Part shown: piece after piece, positions 33,260 to 42,375 of the stretch
Layout: each line of letters starts with the position of its first letter
Position numbering within the stretch: the stretch's first letter is position 1
NCBI RefSeq assembly: GCF_017368795.1
Contig: NZ_JAFNLL010000029.1
Coordinates: 39,980-103,979 of the forward strand
Direction of reading: 5' to 3'
Length of the DNA stretch: 64,000 nucleotides
Source of the DNA: Arthrobacter cavernae
Lineage (GTDB): Bacteria > Actinomycetota > Actinomycetes > Actinomycetales > Micrococcaceae
Program-made: the position numbers and the translations under genes
Notes under the pieces: generated by a model
What the model was told of the DNA's origin: nothing
The model's database searches: none
What the model saw: only the letters and a program-made list of their open reading frames with translations

Positions 33260-33435
33260 GTAAGTATGTCTTCCTAAGTATCCGAAAAAAGTTTCGCGGC
33301 CCGCCCCCTCGGTCCCGGTACCGCAGTCAACTCCCTGGCCACCGCACCCGGAACCGGCGCCCTTCCGTAACTGATTCGTGACACGAACCTCGCTTGACGT
33401 CCCCGTGTGACCACCCTTACAGTTTCAATACGAGC

Positions 33436-33456
33436 ATCGGACGTCCTACATCCGAT
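33436..33456. promoter_or_regulatory. Candidate NanR operator 2
   Basis: A 21-base imperfect palindrome with arms ATCGGA and TCCGAT plus inner GT/AC pairs. It lies 28 bases before the start of the transporter binding-protein gene, where a repressor would block transcription or early elongation. Confidence 0.6.
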
Positions 33457-33483
33457 AACTATTCTTGAATGGTGAGGCATCTT

Positions 33484-35103
33484 ATGAGCAACACGATCAA
33501 TAACCTGCCGCTGGTCAACGACGCCAGCCGCCGGAACTTCCTCAAGCTGACCGGCGCAGTTGGTGCGGCCGCAGCATTCACGGCAAGCCTTTCCGCTTGT
33601 GGCGGCGCAGCCACGACCACGGGCACCACGGCCAGCGCAGCAGCGGTGAACAAGGACCTGACCATCGAAGCGGGCATCTCCTACGCCCTCTCCACCGGCT
33701 TCGACCCGCTGAGCTCCTCCGGCGCCACCCCGATGGCCGCGAACCTGCACATCTTCGAAGGCCTCATCGAGCTGCACCCGGCCACCCGCCAGCCGTACAA
33801 CGCCCTGGCGGCAGCCGACCCCAAAAAGGTCAACGACACCACGTACCAGGTGACCATCCGCGAAGGCGCCAAGTTCCACGACGGCAGCCCGGTCACCACC
33901 GAAGACGTTGCCTTCTCCTTCACCCGCGTCATGGACCCGGCGAACAAGTCCCTGTTCTCCCAGTTCATCCCCTTCATCCAGGACGTCAAGCCCGTTGACG
34001 CCAAGACGGTCGAGTTCACCCTCAAGTACGCGTTCCCGGGCTTCGGACCGCGCATCTCCGTCGTCAAGATCGTCCCCAAGGCCCTGGCCACGGACCTGAA
34101 GGCCTTCGACGCCAAGCCTGTCGGCTCGGGCCCCTACAAGCTGATCTCCGCCGTCAAGGACGACAAGATCGTCTTCGAAGCGTTCGCCGACTACAACGGC
34201 CCCAAGCCGGCACTGGCCAAGGGCATGACCTGGCTCCTGCTCTCGGATGCCGCAGCACGCGTCACCGCCGTCCAGTCCGGCCGCGTCCAGGCCATCGAAG
34301 ACGTCCCGTACCTGGACATTGACGGCCTCAAGTCCAAGGTCAAGGTCGAATCCGTCCAGTCCTTCGGCCTGATGTTCCTCATGTTCAACTGCGCCAAGGC
34401 GCCGTTCGACAACAAGCTGGTCCGCCAGGCCCTGCACTACGGCCTGGACAAGGAAGCCATCATCAAGAAGGCCCTGTTCGGCAACGCCAAGGCGGCCAGC
34501 TCCTACTTCCAAGAAGGCCACCCGGACTACGTCAAGGCCAAGAACGTCTACGGCTACGACGCTTCGAAGGCAGCCGATCTGCTCAAGCAGGCCGGCGTCA
34601 CGAGCCTCGAATTCGAACTGCTCACCACGGACACCGCCTGGGTCAAGGACGTTGCCCCGCTGATCCTCGAATCCTGGAACAAGATCCCGGGCGTGAAGGT
34701 CACCGTCAAGAGCATCCAGTCCGGCGCCTTGTACGCCGACCGTGTCGGCAAGGGCGACTACACCGTGGTCGCAGCCCCGGGCGACCCCTCCGTCTTCGGC
34801 AACGATGCAGACCTGCTCCTGAGCTGGTTCTACTCGGGCGCCACCTGGATGGAAAAGCGCGCCTACTGGACCACTCCGGAGCGCACCAAGCTGCAGGAGC
34901 TGATGAACAAGGGGTCGCAGGCCACCGCGGCAGAGGCCAAGGGAATCGTTGGCCAGATCGTGGACCTCGTTTCCGAGGAAGTCCCGCTGTACCCGATCTT
35001 CCACCGCCAGCTCCCCAGCGCCTGGGACGAGAAGAAGCTCAACGGCTTCAAGCCGCTGCCCACCACGGGCATGTCGTTCATCGACGTTGGACGCACCTCC
35101 TAA
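33484..35103 (+). CDS. satA: ABC importer substrate-binding lipoprotein (family 5, SatA/SiaE-like)
   Basis: A 539-residue exported family 5 (peptide/nickel/opine type) binding protein. The N-terminus has a twin-Arg-like start ([17 protein letters not shown]) and lipobox LSAC followed by GGAA. The body holds [39 protein letters not shown] and [17 protein letters not shown], all usual for this family. With NanA, NanK and NanE downstream the ligand is most likely sialic acid, as for SatA/SiaE transporters. ATG at 33484 is chosen over 33469 because TGAGG lies before it. Confidence 0.88.
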   Translation: MSNTINNLPLVNDASRRNFLKLTGAVGAAAAFTASLSACGGAATTTGTTASAAAVNKDLTIEAGISYALSTGFDPLSSSGATPMAANLHIFEGLIELHPATRQPYNALAAADPKKVNDTTYQVTIREGAKFHDGSPVTTEDVAFSFTRVMDPANKSLFSQFIPFIQDVKPVDAKTVEFTLKYAFPGFGPRISVVKIVPKALATDLKAFDAKPVGSGPYKLISAVKDDKIVFEAFADYNGPKPALAKGMTWLLLSDAAARVTAVQSGRVQAIEDVPYLDIDGLKSKVKVESVQSFGLMFLMFNCAKAPFDNKLVRQALHYGLDKEAIIKKALFGNAKAASSYFQEGHPDYVKAKNVYGYDASKAADLLKQAGVTSLEFELLTTDTAWVKDVAPLILESWNKIPGVKVTVKSIQSGALYADRVGKGDYTVVAAPGDPSVFGNDADLLLSWFYSGATWMEKRAYWTTPERTKLQELMNKGSQATAAEAKGIVGQIVDLVSEEVPLYPIFHRQLPSAWDEKKLNGFKPLPTTGMSFIDVGRTS

Positions 35104-35154
35104 GGAGCGCATCTCCCGGGATCTCCTGGGACAGGCACCACCAACTCGACGCGG

Positions 35155-35190
35155 CAGAGGGGCTGTGGCCAGCTGGCCATGGCCCCTCTG
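35155..35190 (+). promoter_or_regulatory. Intercistronic hairpin between binding protein and permease genes
   Basis: A strong stem-loop: outer stem CAGAGGGGC/GCCCCTCTG and inner TGGCCA/TGGCCA. There is no T-run. Such hairpins after a binding-protein gene often stabilise the 3' end or partly terminate, raising binding protein over membrane subunits. Confidence 0.6.
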
Positions 35191-35256
35191 GGCTGAGTAG
35201 CACTACACCGTGACGCAGGCCACCCCTGCAGCACACCAGACAAACCGGAGAACAAA

Positions 35257-36213
35257 TTGGTCACGATATTGCGTCTGCTTGGCCGCAGACTCGCAGCACT
35301 GCCATTGATGATCCTGGGCATCACCCTGCTCGTCTTCCTCGTCCTGCAAGCAGCCCCCGGCGACCAGGCCAGCTCGGCCCTCGGCGAGGGCGCCAGCGAA
35401 GAAGCAAAGCAGCAGTACCGCCAGGAAAACGGCCTGAACGATCCGCTGGTCATCCAGTACTTCCGCTTCCTCGGCAGGCTGCTGCAGTTCGACCTCGGCG
35501 TCACCACCCCGCCGGCGAAGTCGGTCGCCTCCATGATCGGCTCGGCGTTCCCCCTGACACTGCAGCTGACCTTCCTGGGTGTCCTCATCGCCATCGTGCT
35601 GTCCCTGACCTTCGGCATCATGGGCGCCCTCTACCGGGACAAGTGGCAGGACCAGCTGGTCCGCGTCTTCTCGATCGCCGCGATCGCCACGCCGTCGTTC
35701 TGGCTGGGCATCCTGCTGATCCAGTGGTTCGCGCTCGGCGCCAACCCGCTGTTCCCCTCGGGCGGCATCGCGACGCCGGAATCCGGCTTCGGCGGCTGGC
35801 TCAACTCAATGGCCCTCCCGGCCCTCGCGCTCGGCATCCCGGTCTCGGCCTCGCTGATCCGCGTGGTCCGCACCTCGATGGTGGAAGAACTGGACCGTGA
35901 CTACGTCCGCACCGCCATCGGCAACGGTGTCCCCTACCGCGAGGTCGTCTCCAAGAACGTCCTGCGCAACGCCCTCGTCACCCCGGTGACCGTGCTGGGC
36001 CTGCGCGTGGGCTACCTGCTCGGCGGCGCCGTCGTGATTGAAATGATCTTCGCTCTTCCCGGCATGGGACAGCTGATCCTCAACGGCATCACCAACCTGG
36101 ACGTCAACCTGGTCCAGGGCGTGGTGCTCACCATCTCCGTCACCTTTGTTCTGGTGAACATCGTGGTGGACCTCCTGTACCTGCTCATCAACCCCCGAAT
36201 CAGGACGGTATAG
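35257..36213 (+). CDS. satB: ABC importer permease (DppB-type, SatB-like)
   Basis: A 318-residue permease with six membrane helices. Typical N-terminus LGRRLAALPLMILGITLLVF and the EAA loop (DYVRTAIGNGVPYREVVSKNVLRNAL) that contacts the ATPase. C-terminal FALPGMGQLILNGI is a DppB mark. TTG start with CGGAG seven bases upstream. It forms the channel with the permease half of the next gene. Confidence 0.92.
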   Translation: MVTILRLLGRRLAALPLMILGITLLVFLVLQAAPGDQASSALGEGASEEAKQQYRQENGLNDPLVIQYFRFLGRLLQFDLGVTTPPAKSVASMIGSAFPLTLQLTFLGVLIAIVLSLTFGIMGALYRDKWQDQLVRVFSIAAIATPSFWLGILLIQWFALGANPLFPSGGIATPESGFGGWLNSMALPALALGIPVSASLIRVVRTSMVEELDRDYVRTAIGNGVPYREVVSKNVLRNALVTPVTVLGLRVGYLLGGAVVIEMIFALPGMGQLILNGITNLDVNLVQGVVLTISVTFVLVNIVVDLLYLLINPRIRTV

Positions 36214-36216
36214 CTC

Positions 36217-38328
36217 ATGCGTAGCAAGCTCGCTGAACGGCTGAGTGCCCCGGGCATCCGTTTCAAGGCCCTGCCCTGGGGCTCCCGCATCGCCCTGCTC
36301 TTCCTCATCATGATCGTCCTCGCGGCCGTCTTCGCTCCGGTCATTGCCCCGCACGACCCGCTGGAGACGTTCATCCCGGCCACCGCACCCGGCGCCGAGC
36401 ATCTCTTCGGCACCGACCGCCTGGGCCGCGACATCTTCTCGCGCCTGCTGTTCGGTGCACAGTCCTCGCTCATGATCGGCCTGGGGGCCGTCGCCCTGGC
36501 GATCCTCGTCGGCGCCCTCCTCGGCTCCTTCGCGGCGACGTCCAGCAAGTCCGTCAACGAGATCATCATGCGTCTCATGGACATCCTGATGGCGTTCCCG
36601 GGCATCGCCCTCGCCGCCGTGCTGCTGGCCGCGTTCGGCAACTCGGTTCCGACCATCATCATCGCGATCGCCATCATCTACACCCCGCAGCTGGCCCGCG
36701 TGGTCCGCGCCAACGTGCTCTCCCAGTACGGCGAGGACTACGTCCGTGCAGAGCGTGTGATCGGTGCCGGCCGCTTCTACATCCTGCTCAAGCACATCGT
36801 CCGCAACACCGCGGCCCCCGTGCTGGTGTTCGCAACCGTCATGGTGGCCGACGCCATCATCCTCGAAGCCTCGCTGTCTTTCCTGGGCGCAGGCGTGCAG
36901 GACCCCGCACCGTCCTGGGGCAACGTGATCTCCTATGGCCGCAACCTGGTCCTGTCCGGCGGCTGGTGGGCCACCACCTTCGCCGGTGTGACCATCCTGC
37001 TGACCGTGCTGTCCCTGAACATCCTGGCCGAGGGCCTCACCGACGCCATGGTGAACCCGAAGCTTCGCAAGGCGCCCGTAGTGAAGGACGACGACGGTTC
37101 CGCCGCCGCCGTCGCCGGCGCCGCCATTGACACCGAGATCGCAACGTCCGTGGCCCAGCCGTCCGTGGTGGAAGAGCACGAGCTCGACGCCGTCCGCACG
37201 GCCACCGGGGATGCCCTCTCCGACGAGGACTACAACGACGCCGATGTGCTCGCCGACCCGAAGCTGGCCGCGGCGAACCCGCACCTGCTGCTGGACAAGG
37301 AACTGGAACTGCTGGCGGCCATCGAGGCCAAGCGCACCGACCGCCTCCCCCAGGTACCGGCCGGCGCCCGCAACGTCCTCGAAGTCAAGAACCTGTCCAT
37401 CCGCTTCCCGGGCCGCTTCGGCGGCACCGCGATCGTGGACAACGTCTCCTTCACCGTCCGCGAAGGCGAGACCATGGGCCTGGTGGGCGAATCCGGCTGC
37501 GGCAAGTCCATCACCTCCCTCGCCGTCATGGGCCTGCTGCCCAAGACCGCGCAGATCACCGGTTCCATCAAGTTCGACGGCAAAGAACTCCTGGACCCGT
37601 CCATCCAGCACAGCGACGTAAAGGCCTACCAGGGCCTGCGCGGCGAGCAGATCGCCATGGTCTACCAGGACGCCCTGAGCTCCCTGAACCCGTCCATGAA
37701 GATCAAGGACCAGATGGAGCAGCTGACCAAGCGCGGCGGCCGCAAGACCCCCGCGGAGCTGCTGGAACTGGTCAAGCTCGATCCCGTCCGGACGCTCGCC
37801 AGCTACCCGCACGAGCTCTCCGGCGGCCAGCGCCAGCGCGTGCTGATCGCCATGGCCCTGTCCCGTTCGCCGAAGATCGTGGTGGCCGATGAGCCCACCA
37901 CCGCCCTGGACGTCACCGTCCAGAAGCAGGTTGTGGACCTCCTCAACGAACTGCGCGAGCAGCTCGGCTTCGCCATGGTCTTCGTCAGCCACGACCTTGC
38001 CCTGGTGGCCTCCCTGGCCCACCGCATCACGGTCATGTACGCCGGCCAGGTGGTGGAGTCCGCACAGGCCTCCGAGCTCCTGCAGAACCCCAAGCACGAG
38101 TACACCCGCGGCCTGCTCGGCGCTGTCCTCTCCATCGAGGCCGACGCCGTCCGCCTGCACCAGATCCCCGGCACCGTCCCGTCCCCTCGCGACTTCGCCG
38201 CGGGCGACCGCTTCGCCGCACGTTCGCTGCGGTCCGACGCCGACCCCAAGCAGCAGCTGGTCCTCACCTCCGTAGGCGGGGATGCCGACCACTACTGGGC
38301 GAGCCACCTGAAGGAGGACGCAAAATGA
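36217..38328 (+). CDS. satC: Fused ABC permease and ATPase (DppC-DppD fusion, SatC-like)
   Basis: A 703-residue fusion. Residues ~1-285 are a DppC permease: [22 protein letters not shown] loop [20 protein letters not shown]. An acidic linker of ~80 residues follows. Residues ~385-700 are a DppD-type ATPase: Walker A GESGCGKS, signature LSGGQRQR, Walker B IVVADEPT, then a shortened oligopeptide-type C-terminal tail. No stop or frameshift separates the halves, so the fusion is real. Fusing permease to ATPase fixes their ratio in the complex. It lies 3 bases after the other permease. Confidence 0.92.
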   Translation: MRSKLAERLSAPGIRFKALPWGSRIALLFLIMIVLAAVFAPVIAPHDPLETFIPATAPGAEHLFGTDRLGRDIFSRLLFGAQSSLMIGLGAVALAILVGALLGSFAATSSKSVNEIIMRLMDILMAFPGIALAAVLLAAFGNSVPTIIIAIAIIYTPQLARVVRANVLSQYGEDYVRAERVIGAGRFYILLKHIVRNTAAPVLVFATVMVADAIILEASLSFLGAGVQDPAPSWGNVISYGRNLVLSGGWWATTFAGVTILLTVLSLNILAEGLTDAMVNPKLRKAPVVKDDDGSAAAVAGAAIDTEIATSVAQPSVVEEHELDAVRTATGDALSDEDYNDADVLADPKLAAANPHLLLDKELELLAAIEAKRTDRLPQVPAGARNVLEVKNLSIRFPGRFGGTAIVDNVSFTVREGETMGLVGESGCGKSITSLAVMGLLPKTAQITGSIKFDGKELLDPSIQHSDVKAYQGLRGEQIAMVYQDALSSLNPSMKIKDQMEQLTKRGGRKTPAELLELVKLDPVRTLASYPHELSGGQRQRVLIAMALSRSPKIVVADEPTTALDVTVQKQVVDLLNELREQLGFAMVFVSHDLALVASLAHRITVMYAGQVVESAQASELLQNPKHEYTRGLLGAVLSIEADAVRLHQIPGTVPSPRDFAAGDRFAARSLRSDADPKQQLVLTSVGGDADHYWASHLKEDAK

Positions 38329-39140
38329 GTCAGTCAATGCAGCAAGACTCAAAGCCGGTCATCGAGCTCAAGGACGTCAAGGTCTACCACCGCGCCCGGA
38401 CCGGCGGCCTGTTCCGGCCGAATATCGTCAAGGCCGTCGACGGCGTCGACTTCACCATCAGCCGCGGCGAAACCGTCGGGATCGTCGGCGAGTCCGGCTG
38501 TGGCAAGTCCACCCTCGCCTCCGTGCTCGTGGGACTGCAGACCCCGACGTCGGGCGAGGTCCTCTTCCACGGCAAGCCCGCCATCAAGCGGAACGCCCAC
38601 ATGCGCAAGGCATTCGGCCGCTCCGTGTCCGTGGTCTTCCAGGACCCGGCCACGGCGCTGAACCCGCGCATGACCATCCAGGACATCCTCACGGACCCCC
38701 TGCAGATCCACGGCATCGGCAACGCGGCCTCCCGCGCGGCCAAGGTCAAGGAACTGCTGGCCCTGGTGGGCCTGCCGCAGTCCGCGGCCGAGGTCACGCC
38801 GTCGCAGGTTTCCGGCGGCCAACGCCAGCGCGTGGCGATTGCCCGCGCCCTGGCCCTGGACCCGGACATCATCGTGGCGGACGAACCGACGTCGGCCCTC
38901 GACGTCTCCGTCCGCGCACAGGTCCTGAACCTGCTGTCCGACCTGAAGACCCAGCTGAACCTCGGCATGGTCTTCATCTCGCACGACATCCAGACCGTCC
39001 GCTACGTCTCGGACCGCATCTGCGTCATGTACTTCGGCAAGATCGTCGAACAGGGCACAGCCAGCCAGGTCTTCGACAACCCCAGCAACGACTACACCAA
39101 GAAGCTGCTGGGCGCCGCGCCGAGCCTGCTCCACATCTAG
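38325..39140 (+). CDS. satD: ABC importer second ATPase (DppF-type, SatD-like)
   Basis: A 271-residue ATPase with Walker [10 protein letters not shown], signature VSGGQRQR, Walker B IIVADEPT and switch His in ISHDIQ. Together with the fused ATPase it makes the heterodimeric motor expected for this importer family. It overlaps the fusion gene by 4 bp (ATGA). Confidence 0.92.
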   Translation: MSQSMQQDSKPVIELKDVKVYHRARTGGLFRPNIVKAVDGVDFTISRGETVGIVGESGCGKSTLASVLVGLQTPTSGEVLFHGKPAIKRNAHMRKAFGRSVSVVFQDPATALNPRMTIQDILTDPLQIHGIGNAASRAAKVKELLALVGLPQSAAEVTPSQVSGGQRQRVAIARALALDPDIIVADEPTSALDVSVRAQVLNLLSDLKTQLNLGMVFISHDIQTVRYVSDRICVMYFGKIVEQGTASQVFDNPSNDYTKKLLGAAPSLLHI

Positions 39141-39180
39141 CTTTTCCCCTTTAAATAAGTTCCAAACAACGGAGAATTCT

Positions 39181-40098
39181 GTGTCTACTCAGTTCCAGGG
39201 CGTCATCCCCCCGGTCATCACCCCCCGTCACAGCGACGGTTCCATCGACACCGCGTCGCTGAAGAACGTCACCAAGCACCTGATCGACGGCGGCGTGTCC
39301 GGCCTGTTCGTCCTCGGCTCCTCCGGCGAGGTCCCCTACATGACCAACGCCGAGCGTGAGCTGGTGGTCTCCACGATCGCCGAGGCCAACGCCGGCGCCG
39401 TCCCGCTGGTGGTGGGCGCCAACGAGCAGACCACCAACCGCGTGATCGAGGAAGCCAAGAAGGTCATCGACCTCGGCGCCGACGCAATCGTGGTCACCTC
39501 CATGTACTACGCCATCGGCAACGTCCAAGAGACCGAAACCCACTTCCGCAGCATCCACGCCGCCGTCGACAAGCCGATCTTCGCCTACGACGTCCCGGTC
39601 CGCACCCACTTCAAGCTGCCCACGGACCTCCTGGTCCGCCTCGGCAAGGACGGCGTCATTGCCGGCGTCAAAGACTCCTCCGGCGACGACGTCTCCTTCC
39701 GCCAACTGCTCCTCGCCGCCAAGGACATCCCCAACTTCGACATCTTCACGGGCCACGAAGTTGTAGTGGACGGCGCCCTCCTGGGCGGCGCCCAGGGCGT
39801 TGTCCCGGGCCTCGGCAACGTTGACCCGGCCGGCTACCGCCGCCTGTTCGACGCGGCCCAGGCCGGCGACTGGGCCCAGGCCGCAGCCGAGCAGGACCGC
39901 CTGGCCGACGTCTTCGAGATCGTCTACACCCCCAACGGCCGCGTCTCCGGCGGCGCAGCAGGACTGGGCGCCTTCAAGACCGCCCTCCAGGTCATGGGCA
40001 TCATCGAATCCAACACGATGAGCCACCCGATGCTGTCCCTGAACGCCGACGAAACCGCCGCGATCAAGGCCATCCTCGAGCGCAACGACCTGGTCTAA
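39181..40098 (+). CDS. nanA: DapA-family lyase, probable N-acetylneuraminate lyase
   Basis: A 305-residue class I aldolase of the DapA/NanA family. Schiff-base Lys is in AGVKDSSGD (about K164), catalytic Tyr in FAYDVPV (Y136), carboxylate loop GSSGE (46-50). Family alone does not separate DHDPS, KDG and sialic acid lyases. The neighbouring NanK-like and NanE enzymes and the importer indicate cleavage of N-acetylneuraminate to ManNAc and pyruvate. GTG start with GGAG upstream, 40 bases after the ATPase gene. Confidence 0.85.
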   Translation: MSTQFQGVIPPVITPRHSDGSIDTASLKNVTKHLIDGGVSGLFVLGSSGEVPYMTNAERELVVSTIAEANAGAVPLVVGANEQTTNRVIEEAKKVIDLGADAIVVTSMYYAIGNVQETETHFRSIHAAVDKPIFAYDVPVRTHFKLPTDLLVRLGKDGVIAGVKDSSGDDVSFRQLLLAAKDIPNFDIFTGHEVVVDGALLGGAQGVVPGLGNVDPAGYRRLFDAAQAGDWAQAAAEQDRLADVFEIVYTPNGRVSGGAAGLGAFKTALQVMGIIESNTMSHPMLSLNADETAAIKAILERNDLV

Positions 40099-40111
40099 GG
40101 TTCCTGACGCG

Positions 40112-40145
40112 ACCGGGCCTGCCGAGACCATGCGGCAGGCCCGGT
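40112..40145 (+). terminator. Terminator after nanA
   Basis: A perfect 13-bp stem (ACCGGGCCTGCCG and complement) with an 8-base loop, followed by TGTGTT. It suggests that nanK-nanE also have their own promoter or rely on readthrough. Confidence 0.78.
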
Positions 40146-40224
40146 TGTGTTGAAGCCGGCACTTCGACCCGCCATTCGTGGGTGTCCGTGGCCGGGTCGT
40201 GTCGCAGGGGCCATTTTGCCGTCC

Positions 40225-40306
40225 CTTAGACACCTCCCGCCGCCGCATTCCCGTCGCTGAGCGACGTCCATGCGTCTCTGGTCGGCGATGCGGGACTACG
40301 CAAAAC
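40225..40306 (-). repeat. Structured intergenic repeat, copy A
   Basis: About 80 bases, read on the minus strand: conserved CGCATCGCCGACCAGA, a two-part hairpin, then conserved GGCGGGAGGTGTCTAAG. Outer stem GACGCAT/ATGCGGC (one mismatch), inner stem CGTCGC/GCGACG. Copies B (40420) and C (51729) share the flanks but have different stem sequences that still pair. Confidence 0.85.
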
Positions 40307-40419
40307 AGCCCCTCCGACACTCAGGCGGGCATGTCACCTGAGGCGATTCGAGCGTCTTGCAGCCGCAGGCGGCCAAGATGTCGGCAGTGAGCCGAACAGC
40401 TAAGGCGCCGGGCCGGGGT

Positions 40420-40499
40420 CTTGCGTAGGCGCGCATCGCCGACCAGAGTCGTCCGCAGGTCGCCCAGCGACCGGAGGACGACGCCGGGAGGTGTCTAAG
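40420..40499 (+). repeat. Structured intergenic repeat, copy B
   Basis: Same element in opposite orientation to copy A, 114 bases away. Outer stem GTCGTCC/GGACGAC (perfect), inner stem GGTCGC/GCGACC, conserved flanks as in A. Copies A and B form one large inverted arrangement between nanA and nanK; the 113 bases between them hold no gene. Confidence 0.85.
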
Positions 40500-40609
40500 C
40501 GCCAGCAAGGCCGCGGTCCGGCGCCGACCCAGCCACAACTAACCTGACCACGGCAGAACCGCAGCGATCCACAGAGCTGCAGCAAACAGAACGACTTCGG
40601 AGGACAAGC

Positions 40610-41566
40610 ATGACGTACGTGATCGGTGTTGATCTTGGGGGGACCAAGACTGCTGCCGGCGTTGTGGCTGCCGACGGGGCCCTGGTGTTCACGGAGCAGA
40701 TCCCTACGCTGAACCGGGACGGCGGCGAGGCCATCCTGGATGCGACCGCGCGGCTCGTGCAGGGTCTCATCCAGCGGGCTGCGGGCGAGGGGATCGACGT
40801 CGGGGGCGTGGGCATCGGCTCGGCCGGGGTCATTGATGCTGCGGAGGGGACCGTGGTTTCGGCGACGGACGCGATCCTGGGCTGGAGCGGGACCAAGCTG
40901 ACCGCGGGGTTGGCGCAGCGGCTGGGGTTTGCCGGCGGGGATGTCAGGGCCGTCAACGACGTGCATGCGCATGCACTGGGCGAGGCGTGGCTGGGGGCTG
41001 CTGCGGGGTCCTCGAGCTCGCTCATGGTGGCCTTCGGAACGGGGGTCGGTGGCAGCTTTGTGCTGGACGGCGCGCCGGTCCTGGGCCATCGTTTTGTGGG
41101 CGGGCATGTGGGGCATTTTGCCTCGCCGTACGCGTACCACGAGGGCACGGCCCTCCCCTGCGTGTGCGGCCATGCGGGGCACGTCGAGGCCATTGCCTCC
41201 GGCCCCGCCATTTACGAATCTTTCCTCCGCTTCGGCGGCTCCCCCGATGTTCCGGACACCCGTGCCGTGTTCGCCCTGGCGCACGACGGCGATGCTGCCG
41301 GCGCTGACAGCGCTGCCGCGATTCGTGCCATCGGCGTGGGCGCCGCCGCCGCCGGGCAAGCCGTGGGCGGGCTCATCAACATCCTGGACCCGGAGACCGT
41401 GGTGGTGTCCGGCGGCCTGGCCGATGCAGGCGATCTGTGGTGGCAGCCGATGGAGCGTGCCCTGCGCGAAGAACTTCTTGCCCCGCTCGCGGACGTCCCC
41501 GTGCTGCGGGCCACGCTGGGCAACACCGCGGCCATTGTGGGCGCGGCGAAACTTGTACTGAAGTAA
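40610..41566 (+). CDS. nanK: ROK-family sugar kinase, probable N-acetylmannosamine kinase
   Basis: A 318-residue ROK kinase. Phosphate loop DLGGTKTAAG near the N-terminus, second ATP loop GTGVGGSF, and the ROK zinc region LPCVCGHAGHVEAIASG. In the usual signature the third ligand is Cys (CxCGxxGCxE); here it is His. Followed 23 bases later by nanE, it most likely phosphorylates ManNAc to ManNAc-6-P. ATG follows GGAGGA. Glucokinase function is the alternative. Confidence 0.85.
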   Translation: MTYVIGVDLGGTKTAAGVVAADGALVFTEQIPTLNRDGGEAILDATARLVQGLIQRAAGEGIDVGGVGIGSAGVIDAAEGTVVSATDAILGWSGTKLTAGLAQRLGFAGGDVRAVNDVHAHALGEAWLGAAAGSSSSLMVAFGTGVGGSFVLDGAPVLGHRFVGGHVGHFASPYAYHEGTALPCVCGHAGHVEAIASGPAIYESFLRFGGSPDVPDTRAVFALAHDGDAAGADSAAAIRAIGVGAAAAGQAVGGLINILDPETVVVSGGLADAGDLWWQPMERALREELLAPLADVPVLRATLGNTAAIVGAAKLVLK

Positions 41567-41589
41567 CCACGAATACCTGAGGAGACCCC

Positions 41590-42276
41590 ATGATCCTGAC
41601 CCCCGAAGGCCTCGAGGCCCTCCGTTCCCAGCTGATCGTCTCCTGCCAGGCCTACCCGGGCGAGCCCATGCGCGATCCCCGCACCACGGGCCAGGTGGCG
41701 GCGTCGGCGGTCATCGGCGGCGCCGCGGCGATCCGCGTCCAGGGCCTGTCCGACGTGCAGTTCACGCGGACCGCCGTCGAGGTCCCCGTGATCGGGCTCT
41801 GGAAAGACGGGCACGACGGCGTCTTCATCACCCCCACGCTCCGGCACGCCCTCGCGGTGGCGAACGCCGGCGCACACATCGTGGCGATCGACGGCACCCG
41901 CCGCGCACGCCCGGACGGGCTGAGCTTCAAGCAGACGGTTGAGGGCATCCACGCCGGATCCCATGCCCTCGTCATGGCCGACTGCGGCTCCTACGCCGAC
42001 GCCGTTGCCGCCGTCGAGGCCGGCGCGGACCTGATCGGCACCACCCTCTCCGGGTACACGGGCGAGCGCCCCAAGACCGACGGCCCGGACCTCGAGCTGC
42101 TGGCGGAGATCGCCGGCGCCGAGCTCGGCAAGCCGCTCATCGCCGAGGGCCGCATCCACACCCCCGCGCACGCCCGGCAGGCGCTCGACGCCGGCGCGTT
42201 CGCCGTCGTCGTCGGCACCGCGATCACCCATCCGGCCAGCATCACCGGCTGGTTCAAGGGTGCGATGCACGGCTGA
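41590..42276 (+). CDS. nanE: N-acetylmannosamine-6-phosphate 2-epimerase
   Basis: A 228-residue TIM-barrel NanE. Family marks in order: LIVSCQAYPGEPM, IGGAAAIRVQG, PVIGLWKDGHDG, ITPTLRHA, IVAIDGTRRARP, MADCGSY, GTTLSGYTG and PLIAEGRIHTPAHA with C-terminal VVVGTAITHP. It turns ManNAc-6-P into GlcNAc-6-P, which feeds NagA/NagB (not in this window). This is the most specific evidence that the whole locus degrades sialic acid. Confidence 0.95.
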   Translation: MILTPEGLEALRSQLIVSCQAYPGEPMRDPRTTGQVAASAVIGGAAAIRVQGLSDVQFTRTAVEVPVIGLWKDGHDGVFITPTLRHALAVANAGAHIVAIDGTRRARPDGLSFKQTVEGIHAGSHALVMADCGSYADAVAAVEAGADLIGTTLSGYTGERPKTDGPDLELLAEIAGAELGKPLIAEGRIHTPAHARQALDAGAFAVVVGTAITHPASITGWFKGAMHG

Positions 42277-42375
42277 GGCCTCACGTCGCGTTGCGGGGCC
42301 TTCTCTACGGGCCTGGCAACGCTGGGAGCACGCAGAGCAGGCCTCACAACGCCCAACCGGGCGTAGGCTGTCCCC

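Noticed and set aside
35806..38352. 848-codon minus-strand frame
   Set aside because: Antisense of the permease-ATPase fusion; His/Asp/Gly-rich shadow composition.
39181..40098. DapA (lysine biosynthesis) assignment
   Set aside because: The surrounding importer, ROK kinase and NanE point to sialic acid lyase instead.
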